From: Glycine soja
Lineage: Eukaryota > Streptophyta > Magnoliopsida > Fabales > Fabaceae
NCBI RefSeq assembly: GCF_004193775.1
Contig: NC_041002.1
Span: 12,932,485 to 12,996,484 of the forward strand
DNA length: 64,000 nt
Direction: 5' to 3'
This document shows, one piece after another, positions 23,305 through 34,600 of this stretch. Numbering within the stretch: position 1 is the first letter of the stretch; each line of letters starts with the position of its first letter. The position numbers were made by a program, and so were the translations under genes. Below the pieces are notes generated by a model. It was not told the origin of the DNA, did not search any database, and saw only the letters and a list, made by a program, of their open reading frames with translations.

Positions 23305-24530
23305 TTGGAATCAAAGATCTTAGGACATTTAACGCAGCCCTGTTGGGAAAATGGCGATGGGATCTTTTTCACAAGCACGAGGAGCCTTGGGCAAAATTGC
23401 TAGATTCCAAGTATGGTGGCTGGAGGGCTTTGGAGGAGGGCAAAACAGCTAATCAAGATTCCATTTGGTGGAAGGACCTCATTTCAATTCTGCACCAGCA
23501 GCAGAATTCTGCAATAAGAAAAGAAACTGGTTGGATAGTGGGGGGCGGAGACAAGTTCATATTTTGGGAGGACCCGTGGTTAGATACTGCCATGCCTTTA
23601 TGGGAGAAATACCCAAGGTTATACAACATATCCTCTCAAAAATAGACAACCATTTTGTGCATGGGAACCAACAACAGCACTGGATGGGAATGGAATCTCA
23701 CTTGGAGAAGGGATCTTTTTGAATCAGAGTTACTGTTGGCAGATACTTTTATTGGGGAAGATAAATGGATATGGAAGCATGGCCACAGTGGACATTACTC
23801 ATCAAAAAGCGGGTATGACCTTATATGGAGAGAGCTAAGGAGGGTCAATCCAGAATTCTGATTTTGTGGACCTATGGAAATTAAAAATCCCAGCCAAATC
23901 AGCTATCTTTGCTTGGAGATTGATCAAAGACAGGTTACCAACAAAAATGAATCTTATAAGGCACCAGGTGGTGGTAAATGACAGGTTATGTCCATTCTGT
24001 GGACTTAAAGATGAGGAGGCAGAGCACTTATTTTTTAATTGCACCTGTACCTTACCCCTATGGTGGGAGTCTATATCTTGGGCTAATTTAACAACAGAAC
24101 TGCCAATTAATCCAAAAGACCATTTCCTGCAGCACACACTTGGAGCAGGTGGAGTAAGGAACCATACAAGATGGGAATGCTGGTGGGTGGCTTTGACCTG
24201 GTCAATTTGGAACCACAGAAATAAAATAGTCTTCCAAAACCACACGTTTAATGAGAGTAGATTAATGGATGATGCAATTTTTGTACTCTGGTCGTGGTTT
24301 AAAACTATGGAGAAGTGTTGTACATCTCAATCAATGGTCCTCAAACCTAAAGGAAGCTTTTACTAGCTAGGTGGGGAGGGGTGGTTTATAACCATGTAAC
24401 AGCTATAGGGGTAATAGCTTGGGTCTGTGTATTCACAGGATCCAAATGAATACTTACTATCAATAGTTGTATCTCTAGTACCTCTGGTACTATTTCACAT
24501 TAATATATATCTATTTTTGCTTAGCAAAAA
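23305..24530 (+). pseudogene. LINE (L1-like non-LTR retrotransposon) 3' fragment with reverse-transcriptase zinc-binding domain
   Basis: The plus-strand frames read LGIKDLRTFNAALLGKWRWD and IFWEDPWL. After a shift near 23640 comes WRRDLFESE, and after another near 23860 LKIPAKSAIFAWRLIKDRLP, then CPFCGLKDEEAEHLFFNC, then WCWWVALTWSIWNHRNK-like sequence. This is the zf-RVT domain at the C-terminus of plant L1-like ORF2 (C-x2-C ... H-x4-C visible). Coding ends at 24366. A 3' tail follows with 'AGTACCTCTGGTACT' and a short A-run after CTTAGC near 24530, typical of LINE 3' ends. The upstream reverse transcriptase and endonuclease are missing. It starts abruptly at the TG tract. Confidence 0.8.
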
Positions 24531-24911
24531 AAAGGCAGAAATTATGCAGCATCTGCAGTATGTGGGTGAAAGACCAATTCTGCAGCCAATTTGGGATCTT
24601 TGGCTTGCCAAAATTTATATAAAAAAGAATATAATCCTCATACAAATACAATCATGCAAGCATATTTGAAAACTTAAAATACAAATAACTCAAGTTAAAA
24701 CCAATTCATTTTTTACAACTGTGAACAAATTAACCAAGGTACAATAGGCAAATTTGTTTTCACTAATATTAGTAGGTCATCACCACTGCAGTAGAATTTA
24801 AGTTAAACTTAGATAAGTACCTTATGAAGAGGCCAGCTACCTTGTCACAGCTAACAAGTCACAACTGAACAAATTTCTGCATGTATAATTGAACAAATTT
24901 GTTATCAAACT
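24531..24911. other. CACTA-1 internal spacer, no supported gene
   Basis: AT-rich sequence between the LINE tail and the second TG tract. I see no coding frame or repeat of note. Confidence 0.4.
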
Positions 24912-25048
24912 TGTGTGTGTGTGTGTGTGTGTGTGTTTGTATGATGAGTGTGTGTGTGTGTGTGTGTGTGTGTCATCAGTGTGTGTCTGTGTCTTTCTAT
25001 CATACGTGTGTGTGTGTGTGTGTGTGTCATTAGGGTTTGTGTGTGTGT
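24912..25048. repeat. Second TG-rich tract
   Basis: (TG)n runs are interrupted by ATGATGAG, CATCAGTG and CATTAGGG units. It resembles the larger tract at 22668-23298, and the LINE fragment lies between the two. Confidence 0.9.
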
Positions 25049-25605
25049 TTCATGACCAATTTTTCTTACTGGCAATTCAGTGGCAGTGTATTGCTTAGGC
25101 TTCCGTCGAAATGAAAGGAAAATCAATGAGTCTGACAGAACAACTTCAATCTTCACTCTTCACTAGTTGAACACAAATAAAAAAAAATTAAACTACTTCA
25201 AGGATAAATAAAAGGTTCGGAAGCAGCAGACCTAGATTGTCTAAGCTATTTTATCATGGGCAGCTATAGTTACAATGATGATGAAATGAACTATAGAAAA
25301 AAAGTATAAAATACAGAAGAATAAAAAAAGAATTAAGGGCAGAACTCAAAAAAGAGAATTAATAATGTTATTTCATACACTACCTAGATTTTGCTGCAGG
25401 GGCCACTTCTATATCAGTTGTGGCTTTGTATCTATTGATATTGCCATCAGAATTAATAATGATCAAGAAAAAAAGAGAAAACATGTTATTTCATACACTA
25501 CATTGGTTAAAAGCAAATGTTGCATAGTGGTTAAAACTTGCTTCTTGTAGCCTAAACCAGTTAGCATCTTGTTCTCAAATTACTGGTTTCATAACTATTC
25601 AAGGT
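25049..25605. other. CACTA-1 internal spacer, no supported gene
   Basis: AT-rich sequence. A short stretch 'GTTATTTCATACACTAC' occurs twice (about 25368 and 25486), suggesting a small local duplication of about 118 bp. No gene is supported. Confidence 0.4.
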
Positions 25606-25607
25606 AT

Positions 25608-25830
25608 CTTCATGGATTGTGTGTGGGAGCTGGCTAATAATCACAATCAACCTATTATAAGGAAGTTTGAAGCCAAACTTGCAAAATGGAAGCAAAGAAG
25701 CCTATCTATGGGAGGCAGAATCAATCTCATTAATTCAGTTTTATCAGCCTTACCTATCTATTTACTATCTATGGGGGGGCAAAATGGAAGCAAAGAAGCC
25801 TATCTATTGTGTGGCTGGGGGATAATTTAA
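25608..25830 (+). pseudogene. LINE reverse-transcriptase fragment
   Basis: The frame reads IIRKFEAKLAKWKQRSLSMG, then GRINLINSVLSALPIYLLSM. This is the conserved 'LAxWKxxxLSxxGRxxLIxxVLxxLPxY' part of plant LINE reverse transcriptases. A 28-bp stretch (CAAAATGGAAGCAAAGAAGC...) recurs about 96 bp downstream (25682 and 25778), so the end is scrambled. It is probably another piece of the same kind of element as 23305-24530, but upstream in the protein. Order and spacing show rearrangement. Confidence 0.7.
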
Positions 25831-26859
25831 CTCTACAACCAAAATATCCTACTTTGTATTTAATAAGCAATCAGCAGACCTTTCTATTTCTGTTTTTTAC
25901 ACATTTAAAACTCAAACATATAGAATAAAAAATATATAACAAACTAACAAAGATAAAGACAAAAAAAAGGAAATATAAACTCACCTCACTTGCTGCTGTT
26001 GCCCATCATTTCACTCTCACAACAAATAGGAATCATGTACCTGCATGGAAGAAATAATCACACAACACACAATGATCAGAATAAGCAAATGCATATAATT
26101 AAGCATGATACAATATCAATATTGATGGAAGTAACAATGACTTGTCAAAAATTTGGATGAAATTCAATATGTAAATCAAAGCTTTGCCCCTGAAACCCTT
26201 TGTGTAATATCTTGGGGCCTGATTTTTACCAAATTAAGGCACCAGAGAAGAAGATCCTAATCTAAATGACTGATTCCCAAAAACACAATCAAAACCAATG
26301 TAAAAACTAAAAAGCAATGTGATAGATACCAACTGGTAAGGGAATAAGGACTGAATTTTATTCAAAAGAAATAGAACAGAAATTACAAATTACACAGGAA
26401 ACTGAGTAAACCAGTTAATACATAGGTTTTCCCCAAGATGTTTGAGAGTCTGGTCTCTCCCTTCCTGAAAACCCACTAAAAACTGCCTAACCCCCCTGCT
26501 GTTACTCCATAATTTATTCTGCAATAACTGCTTAAGGCAGTTACATATGGTCCTAAAAACACACACATAATTTATTCTGCAATAACTGCTTAAGGCAGTT
26601 ACGTACACACACACCTAATTTCCCATTCGAGACTGCCCTAGTCTGCCCTTGGGAACCATCTTACTGGTCTCTTTGTATTGGTACCTCAGGTACTCAATTT
26701 CATATATAATATTATATTATCTTTGTTGATAAAAAAAAAAAGAAGCTAAATCACTACAGATTCAGTTACGATTAACCCTTTGTGCCTAACTAGGGTTTCG
26801 AAACATCATAGTAGAGACAGACCATTGAACAATGGATTTTCATCATTAACATACAACAG
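25831..26859. other. CACTA-1 internal sequence with a probable retroposon 3' tail
   Basis: No coding frame is supported. A 36-bp unit (ATAATTTATTCTGCAATAAC...) is repeated at about 26509 and 26568. Near 26660-26745, 'GGTACCTCAGGTACT' is followed by TTGTTGATAAAAAAAAAAAG, closely like the LINE tail near 24450-24530. This is probably the 3' end of a second LINE or related retroposon. Confidence 0.45.
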
Positions 26860-27215
26860 AGGCATACCTTCGATGGAAGCGCAGACACGAACTCCACAAA
26901 CGCGAACTCGACAATGTGGTTGCAGTCACGGAAGCGCAGCCCAGTTTGCGACAAACACGAACTCAGGCAGAAGGAGAAACAACAAGAACGCCCTGGGATT
27001 ACCCTTTCCGGGACTCTTTCCTTTCCTACTTTTCTTCGACCTGCGAAAGTGAGCAAATGTTAAAACGACGAACGCCTAATGTTAAAACGAAAGGACGTAC
27101 CTCAATCGATAAGTGGCAAAGACGATCTCCACAATGTGGTTGCAGTCACGGAAGCGCAGACCAGTTTGACACAAAGACGATCTCAGGCAGAAGGAGAAAG
27201 AAGAAGAACGATAGG
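26860..27215 (-). repeat. Duplicated first exon or leader region of CACTA-1
   Basis: Two direct copies, about 26868-26995 and 27095-27215, share 'CACAATGTGGTTGCAGTCA', 'CGGAAGCGCAG' and 'CAGGCAGAAGGAGAAA'. On the minus strand they sit just inside the subterminal array, where the first untranslated exon of CACTA transcripts is expected. Each is followed by a possible splice donor (TACCT on the plus strand at 26864-26868 and 27099-27103). Confidence 0.55.
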
Positions 27216-27244
27216 GTTCAAGCGTGCGGGTTGTGCAATTTCAG

Positions 27245-27609
27245 AAGTTTAATATATAATGATAACAGCATTGGTTTTTTAAAAATAACTGATGTTAACA
27301 TCAACTACGTAACATCAGTTTTCTTAAAACCGATGTTAACATCGACTCGATAACATCGGTTTTTACAAAACTGATGTTAACAACGGCATACTAACATCTG
27401 TTTTTCCAAAACCGATGTTAACTACTCCATAGTAACATCGGTTATTAAAATAACCGATGTTAATATCGACTAGTTAACATCGGTTTCAGAAAAACCGATG
27501 TTAACTAAGTCTAGTTATTTATAAAAATGCCACCGCGCTTTTGTTAACATCGGTTTTTTGAATAACCGATGTTAAAGGTCCGATGTTATATGTAAAAATT
27601 GTAGTAGTG
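27245..27609. repeat. Right subterminal array and terminus of CACTA-1
   Basis: Inverted 'AACATCGGTTTT' and 'AAAACCGATGTTA' motifs repeat about ten times between 27265 and 27580. The terminal sequence ATTGTAGTAGTG follows. They match the left array motif, which ties the two ends to one element. Confidence 0.88.
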
Positions 27610-29307
27610 TTTGGATTGAAGATATCATCAAATTCACTTGTATGGTTTACTCGTCACGCGTTGATGAAAATCTCTTGAGAGTCTTACTCCTTCAAATTTC
27701 CCAAAAAGGTATTATAACCATGTATGTGTTCATGACTTTTGGATGGTTAGCAACCAACAATTAGCAATAAGCAGTACATGACATTTGATCTGATGTTACC
27801 ATCCAAAATAAAGAAATGAGTAATTTCGTTAACATAATCTCATATATAATAAATTTTAGGATAAAATACGTTTTTAGTCCCCATAAATATGACACATATC
27901 ACATACCAATCATTATTCAAGCTTTATCCAAAGTTGGCAGGAATGACTAAGACTGTCAAAATAGAAGTAAAGATTTATGTAGTTATGACATTTCATTTGA
28001 GTTTGTGCTATTATGAGTTCTTGATGACCATATATATCATTGCGGGAGAAAAAGTTCTAAAAAATGTTCTAGATGCTAGTCATTGAAGTTTCCACAAATC
28101 TTCCTAATATTCTAAAAGATTTGTCTATTCAAGCTTTTTGTTGTAGGACATTTAATATTCACTACTTTTGCTTCTTAAGTATCTTTAGTTTCAATACAAT
28201 TATTTTTATTTAAGTTCGTGGGAGATGGCAAGTTCAATGATAAGTTGAATATATGTTTAGACAAGGTTGTCTTGTCTTAGTTGGGACAACAGGTAATTAT
28301 AGTGTTCTATCATAACAATATGAATCCTAGCATACTGTCTATGACTACCTAAATATCTAGAAAAAATGAAATTATTTTGTATCACTTTTGTAAGTAGATT
28401 TTTTTTGGCTTAATTACATTTATGGTTCCTCTAATTTGATTTGTGTTTGACTTTTGTCCTTCAAGTGTATTTCCTCCAATTAAGCCTCTTAAAATTTAGC
28501 AAATTTGGTCCTCTTGTCAATTTTTTTTCCTATCTGAAACCCTTGATTCTTATTTTCTACTTAAAATATTTACAAATTAAAACAAAATAAATATTAAAAA
28601 TTATGATGGTTCCAGAAAACCATCATAGAAAGCTCAACATCAATGACGATTTTTTGAAAAAACCATCATAAAACTACAAGTTAAAAGACTTATTGTAAAA
28701 ATGCAACATATTCTATGACGGTTTTAACACCGTTGTGGAAAACAATCCACATTCAACGACGATGGATTCGAGCACTCATTTGTACTATCATCAAAGGCTT
28801 TATTTTACTAGTGATTTGAGCACTCTTAATTTAAAGGTCTGACCTATTCTATACATAAACATAAAACTACAATATAGAGTGCGTTAATCTATGGTGTCAC
28901 CCTTAAACCACCATCACCTATGACTATAACCAAAAAATTATAATGTCAAGACCATATTGTCTTTCATCGAGCCACTTTTGACTTAACTAGGTTCGTCTTA
29001 TTTAAAAAAATTAAAGTCAATAATTGCCTAATGCCTATCATAGACTACTTTTTAGGCTTGAGTTGGTCACTTAAGGGCCTGACTTAGTCTATTAGGTGAC
29101 CTGCTATAAGCCAAACCTTCAAATAGAAAAAGTTATGAGTGTAGGCTTTCAATTTGACTAATCCTTCAAATAAGTTAAGCCAAGCCTTAAAATTAGTTCT
29201 GCAACATGTAAACATATTAGACCCAAGCTTTTATAATTATGAATCCTGTTATACTTAGCTTTGCCCTACCTTGGCCTAACATGTTTCTACTTCTAAATTG
29301 TTTATTT
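27610..29307. other. Spacer between the two CACTA elements
   Basis: No gene is supported. The short frame at 27889-28086 has no recognisable feature. 28405-28540 resembles one half of the common legume 'GGCTTAATTAC ... GTCCTC' Mutator-like MITE. A CACTA-like end relic lies at 28600-28813. Confidence 0.5.
28600..28813. mobile_element. Relic of a CACTA-type end
   Basis: Inverted motifs ATGATGGTT and AACCATCAT and the pair GACGGTTTTAAC/CCGTTG precede TTTTACTAGTG at 28803-28813. That is the mirror of a CACTAGTAAAA start. Only this end is seen, so it is either a truncated element or a chance resemblance. No coding sequence is attached. Confidence 0.4.
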
Positions 29308-29329
29308 CACTACTAAAAAAGGCGGTTTT

Positions 29330-29890
29330 TACATCAGCCCTTCTAAGACGGTTGCAAAGAACCCTCTTAGAAAGTGTCGCGGTGGCATATTCGTAATTAA
29401 CGTGTAAGACAACAACGTCGTTTTCCTCAAACCCATCGTGGTTGGAGACGCAATGACAAAGATGTAATTACCTGATTACCATACAAAGACGATCTTGTCT
29501 CGAGACCCATCTTTGTATGGCTAGTGGTTTTGCATGGCGGACACGTGATATTCCTGATTAGCATACAACGACAGTCTCCACTCGAGACCCATCTTAGTAA
29601 GGTTAGTGGTTTCACGTGGTTTACACGTGGTTTTGCTGATTAACATACAAAGGCGGTCTTGTCCCGAGACCCGTCTTTGTATGATTAGTGGTTGGACGTG
29701 GCATACAACGACGGTCTCCACCTGAGACCCGTCTTAGAATGGTTAGTGGTCCCATACAAAGACAGTCTCCACGTGGGACCCGTCTTAGTATAGTTACTGG
29801 TTATAGGCTGGCGACATGTGGTTTTCCTTATTAAGTTACAAAGACAGTCTTTTTTCCATAACCATTTTTGTATCGTTAGTGGTAGCACAT
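29330..29890. repeat. Left subterminal array of CACTA-2
   Basis: About seven units of 50-70 bp each contain ACAAAGACGGTCT, GAGACCCGTCTT and TTAGTGGTT plus ACGTGGC/ACACGTG. The inverted GACGGTCT/AGACCCGTC pairs resemble transposase binding sites. The many CACGTG cores are an extra feature not seen in CACTA-1. Confidence 0.75.
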
Positions 29891-30172
29891 GGCGTACACG
29901 TGATATTCATTTCGTCTTCTCTTTGGCGCCTATACGCGCAGCTGAGAATGGTTTCTTCACTACTCCCCCACCTCATTACGCTCCCTAGGTAGCCATACCA
30001 GTCCCTTTTTCCCCAACCTGTCATGTTCTTTTTGGCGGACATCTTCGTTGTGCCGTTTGGGCTGCCGGTTGCTCGAGGCTTTTTTGGTCTTTCTTTTGTG
30101 TTGTCATTTCCAGTGGGCTCTGTTAGTCGCTTTATACGACTAACTTTTGTATAGAAATTATTTTCCAAAGCT
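29891..30172 (+). other. CACTA-2 leader region
   Basis: Sequence between the subterminal array and the solo LTR, with higher GC than its surroundings. It is probably the untranslated leader or first exon of the CACTA-2 transcript. I see no supported protein. Confidence 0.35.
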
Positions 30173-30562
30173 TGTATAGTTCCCCAATTTATGATCATTT
30201 TGGAGTAAATTTGATAAATAAATCTTGTTTTATGGTTAACGTTGCCTCTAGAACATTTCCATTGAATTTAATGATGAAATCTGTGCATTTTCAGGTAAAA
30301 AAGAGGCTAAGTTTTGAATTGCAAAATGTAGCAGTTGGGCTAAGCTCAGCAGCTAGGCTAAGCGCATATCCACTCCTAAGCGCAGCTTCAGCGCGCTTAG
30401 CGCAAAGGAGAATCTGGCAGAGCATCAGCATCAAAGTCGCACGCTAAGTGCGAGATTAGTGCGCTAAGCGCAGCAGGTACCTTCAGCTAGGCTAAGCTCG
30501 AGATTGGCGCTAAGCCCAATTTCACTTACTCGCGCTAAGCGCAGCGTCGCGATTTCATAGCC

Positions 30563-30570
30563 TATTTAAA
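30563..30570 (+). promoter_or_regulatory. Possible TATA box in the Gypsy-type solo LTR
   Basis: TATTTAAA follows the GCGC-rich block and lies about 390 bp into the LTR, which is a sensible place for the LTR promoter. The evidence is motif and position only. Confidence 0.4.
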
Positions 30571-31084
30571 GCCTGTCTTGTGCAGAATTAGGGTACCACC
30601 TTTACCACCTTTGTGACTTTTATGACAGCTTCTATAGACGGCCAGGGCACAGAATTCCAGAGTAGCCACAGGTCTATTTGGGGAAAATAGCCCTAGAAGC
30701 AGAAAAAAGGAGCAGTTTGTGCATTGAAGCCTAGGTTTTGTCATTTGAGAGAGATTATTGAGTAGAGAGTGAGTGTGAGATGTTGTGAAGAGGAGGAGGA
30801 ATCCCCCTTCTTGTGTAAGGAACTATCATTCTCTGCTTTTAATCTCATTTATTGTTAGGGTTTCTTTGTAATGGCTGGCTAAACACCCTAGTTGGGGATT
30901 TCTAATGAACAACTAATGTAAATACCTAATATCTAATTGATTATGTTTTTTGTGTTCAATGCTTCCTTCAATGCTTAATGTTTGTATGCTTTTGGTCTAA
31001 TCACCCATTTGTGTGCACAGTTAGGTGACTTTAGCATTGGAAACTGTATTGTTGCCTTAGAAATTGATTGAAGCAAGATTGAAA

Positions 31085-31290
31085 CTTAGCCTTACATGAG
31101 GGATCTGCGGACGAAGCTTAGGCTAAATTAGGCTAAACTTTAGTAAGCTACTTGAGTTGAGTCTAGTCTTACATGAGGGATCTGCAGACGAAACATAGTT
31201 TAAGTTAGTCTAAACCTAAGAGGGCTGTCTAAATCGGGTGTAGTCTTACATGAGGGATCTGCGGACGAAGCCTGGATATTCAGCCTGATG
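31085..31290 (+). repeat. Three tandem units inside the Gypsy-type solo LTR
   Basis: Units of about 75-78 bp each carry 'CTTACATGAGGGATCTGC' followed by GGACGAA or AGACGAA and a run of GGCTAAA/TAGTCTAAA variants. They are imperfect. This is ordinary LTR internal repetition. Confidence 0.75.
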
Positions 31291-31694
31291 AGGGATCAAG
31301 GGTTTAGTAATTTAGGCTACAACATAGAACACAAGAGCAGGATTGATTAGAGAAATATATTTCTATGCATCAGCTTGTTTGTTAGAAAGACCCAACATAT
31401 CTACCTAGCGTTGTCATTTTATTTACCTTGCATTTGATAGTTTTTAGCATACAAGTTTAGTTTAAATTCTGTTTGAATTCATCACTTTTACATGTTCTCT
31501 CAACAATGCTTCGATACTGAACTTAATTCAGGCTAACATTAGTTCCATGTGTTCGATACTCAAATTCATCCGTTTTAATTTTAAATACTTGACGATCCGG
31601 TGTGCTTTCCGGTGAGAAAACTCCCCATTGAAAATTTCCTTGAGACATAAATGCACAAAAAGTAACTGCAGTAGGGAGGCATCAGGCTCCGACA

Positions 31695-34600
31695 AGGCTC
31701 AGAACGAATTTAGATGGCCTTGATGTATGCTTATATATATTCCTTGATTCATTCATTCATGTTTCATCTGTTGTCAGTGTCGTTGTGTCTCAAGGGTGGT
31801 TGTGGGTCTTCTACTCCTCCGTACCAGATTCCCGTGAAGCTGATCCCTGTTATAGGTAATGTTTCTTCGCATGTAGTTTTTAATGTGAATTGTGTGCACA
31901 TTGGAAAACCTAGTGTTGTTGTGTTGTATTATTGTGCTTCTTCCTTTGATTATTGTTTGATACCAAAATATCCTTGACTTAGCTGTACTTTGAACACCTA
32001 CGATTACTGAAACACACGCGACATTGTCAACTTTAGTGATTGAAGGAAGAACCTTTATTGATCTAGGAAGTTGTAAGTTGAAAAAATAAGCCCTGAAAAT
32101 CCCCAAAAAGTTTATGTTGCTAAGAAGATCAAATTACTACATGTATAGTTGTTCCCAGGTGGTAGGTAGTACTAGATGCATATACTTGTACCCTTGTCCT
32201 CTTGTCAAAGCCAATGTCACTGCCACTGCACTTGCATCTTGTGGAAAATGGTCGTTGCCATTTTCATCAATTGGCTGATTGCCACTACAAACATCCCTGC
32301 TACTATTTTATTTAGACTGAATTCAAATTCTATGTTGTTATTATACACTAAAAAAACTAGGAGGAAAAATTGTGCATGTGCTCTTGTTTTGAGTACATAT
32401 ATTTTTGTCCTCATGCGAAGGCTAGTATATGACTTTGGATGGTCTTGCTTAGTGTGTGTTCGGCTGATTGGAGTCCATACTTATATGCTTAAGCAAAAAT
32501 AGACATGCATTATGGTAGATGTTCATTCTTCAAAGGACACTAGAAAATAATCAAAATATAGCATGTCCTAATAAGGTAGGTTTGTGTGTTTGTTTGTATG
32601 TTTGTTTATTTTTTTAAAAGTGGATGGCTAAAGGGTCGAAGAGAGAAAAATAAATATTACAGAGATAAAATAAAACTTTGTTGAGAGGAATCATAATCAG
32701 GATAATCCTAAACTTGATTAGAATGTTGACCGGGGAGCCTAAACAACCCATATTTTTTATAAGTTGGGTTAAAATAAATGGATTGGCATATCAGAAAACT
32801 TAGCCTATAATGACAAAACAAACAAAAAGAGGAACACTCAGCCTACTAGATACACCTCTTCCAATGTGAACAGCCCAAAGTTCATAGCAGTGCATTGAGA
32901 GTGCATGTTTGGAAACATTTTTTTAATAAAAAATTGCTTAATATATTAAAAATTCATTCAAGAAATTGATAAATATAAACAACTACTAAGGAGATCTTAG
33001 GGGCTTCAAACCTACCTATAAGGATCTGCATATTACTGTTAATTATGGCATTAGATTTCATTATCATCATTCCCCCCCCCCCCCCCTTTTAATTAGTACT
33101 TCTCAGTTTTTTTACCTCATTTTTTTGGGGAAAACTAGTCTTTGTTTTCATGCAGTTGATGTTTATTCTTTCAACTCTAGATGCAGCTTGCAAATTTGTT
33201 CCTTTTTCCCTTATTCCTACTAAGATTTAGAAAGGGACCAGTATTTCAACACCTCCGGTATTTAGAAAAAGTAAAATTAATATAAACTATCATAATGCAA
33301 AATATGGTTCCAAACTTCTGGTCTCTGTTAAGGAGGCTAGCATGAGATTTTAATCAATAATAAAGACTTTATTAAAAAGAGTATCAAAAAGTGTGATATT
33401 ATTATTATTATTATCATTATTATAAAAAAAATGCAATACAGGAACTAATTACTCTCCTTGAGTAATAATCGTTGTAACTTCTGAACAACTTAAAGGGAGC
33501 TTGCCTCCATTCCACCAACCAATGGACCGGTAACTTACTAGGCACTAGCTCCACACAAATTATCATGAACCACTTCACTCTATTTCTCCCATAAAACATA
33601 GCCTCAATTCATTAGCATCTTCTACGCTATGAAGAAATATACACAATAGAATTATATGTGGTCCATGTGGAGGATAATAGCATACAAAATCACTTAATAG
33701 AAGGCCTAACAATTTACTAAGATGAACTAAAGAATTCAATCTATTAAAAGCCCATATAGATGGGCGGTCCTTTTCATACAAGCACTTTATCCAAAGAAAA
33801 CATTGTCACTCATGAGAAATTCTGCATTAAGGAGAGGTAGGTTGTCCATATGAATTCTCTTTTTTTTTTACTTGTGCATGACTTTGAAACTTTTAGCCTT
33901 GTTTAGAGAGAAAGAGAATCTCCAACAATGGTCTGCAAGGCCTGATTATGTTCACAAATTTTCGCTATTGTGAATCTATGATGAGTGTTTCAATTTCCCA
34001 AACATTTGTGAGAAAAATTTATAACAATATGGGGTCAAGCAGAAGCAATCTCGGGTGGTTTGACTCAGTTTCACAACCTGCTTTAGAAATTAATTTACTG
34101 ACTTGTTTACTTCATCAGGCACTACCAGTTGTGGGTTCACTGACTCTAAAGTATATGGAGTAATAACCTTCATAACAGTCACAAAATCCAAATTATTGCT
34201 ATCTTTACATTTCCATACACTTTCAATCCCAAACTTGCATGATTGTTGCAGTGCTCATCCACTGCAAACCTGATGGAGAAAATGAAATTGTAGATTAACA
34301 TAGGTCAACGGATACGTGTATACATCATGAAAATAACTTCAAGTGCTTTTACCTGAGCCCATTTATATTTTATTTGGACTTGTAACATAAACACTTGTCC
34401 AACATAAACACTTATATAAGCGCTTAAGCTGATGAAAATGGCTTAGATTATGATGTTTGCATAAGTTCGTTGTTTTCAATTTATTTGATTAAGCTTTCCT
34501 ATTTAACTTGTGAAAACAACTTCTAAGTTATATGAAAACAATTTAACCTTAATCTTATTTTCCTTTGATTATATCATAGGCTCTTTGGTCTGTTTCATGT

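Larger units (their letters stand above)
13372..27609 (-). mobile_element. CACTA-1: En/Spm-type CACTA transposon, about 14.2 kb
   Basis: The left end is CACTATTAGAAAATACAC at 13372. The right end at 27609 is, on the opposite strand, CACTACTACAATTTTTAC. TTT flanks both sides and may be the 3-bp target duplication, though this is weak in a T-rich context. Both ends carry arrays of 'AACATCGGTT' and 'AACCGATGTT' in inverted arrangement (about 13415-13700, 13937-14225 and 27265-27595), the expected TnpA binding arrays. The genes are on the minus strand: TNP2 (22156-19404) and a TnpA-like/Ulp1 fusion (17460-14491). The right end is therefore the transcriptional start side. Extra sequence inside comprises an inverted captured block (17738-19315), LINE fragments and TG-rich tracts. 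Both main genes are broken, so this copy is not autonomous. Confidence 0.88.
30173..31694. mobile_element. Solo LTR, Gypsy-type, nested in CACTA-2
   Basis: The unit starts TGTATAGTTCCCC and ends GGCTCCGACA. It is flanked by AAGCT (30168-30172) and AGGCT (31695-31699), a 5-bp duplication with one mismatch. A GC-rich block of 'GCGCTAAGCGCAG' variants (30340-30550) precedes a possible TATA box (TATTTAAA, 30563-30570). Downstream are three tandem units containing 'TTACATGAGGGATCTGCGGA' (about 31092, 31169 and 31247). Such GCGCTAAGCGC-rich LTRs are familiar from soybean Gypsy elements. No coding sequence is present. Boundaries are probable, not certain. Confidence 0.55.

Noticed and set aside
32176..32502. 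Open frame with hydrophobic segments inside CACTA-2
   Set aside because: No family resemblance, no splice sites that extend it, and an overlapping open frame on the other strand.
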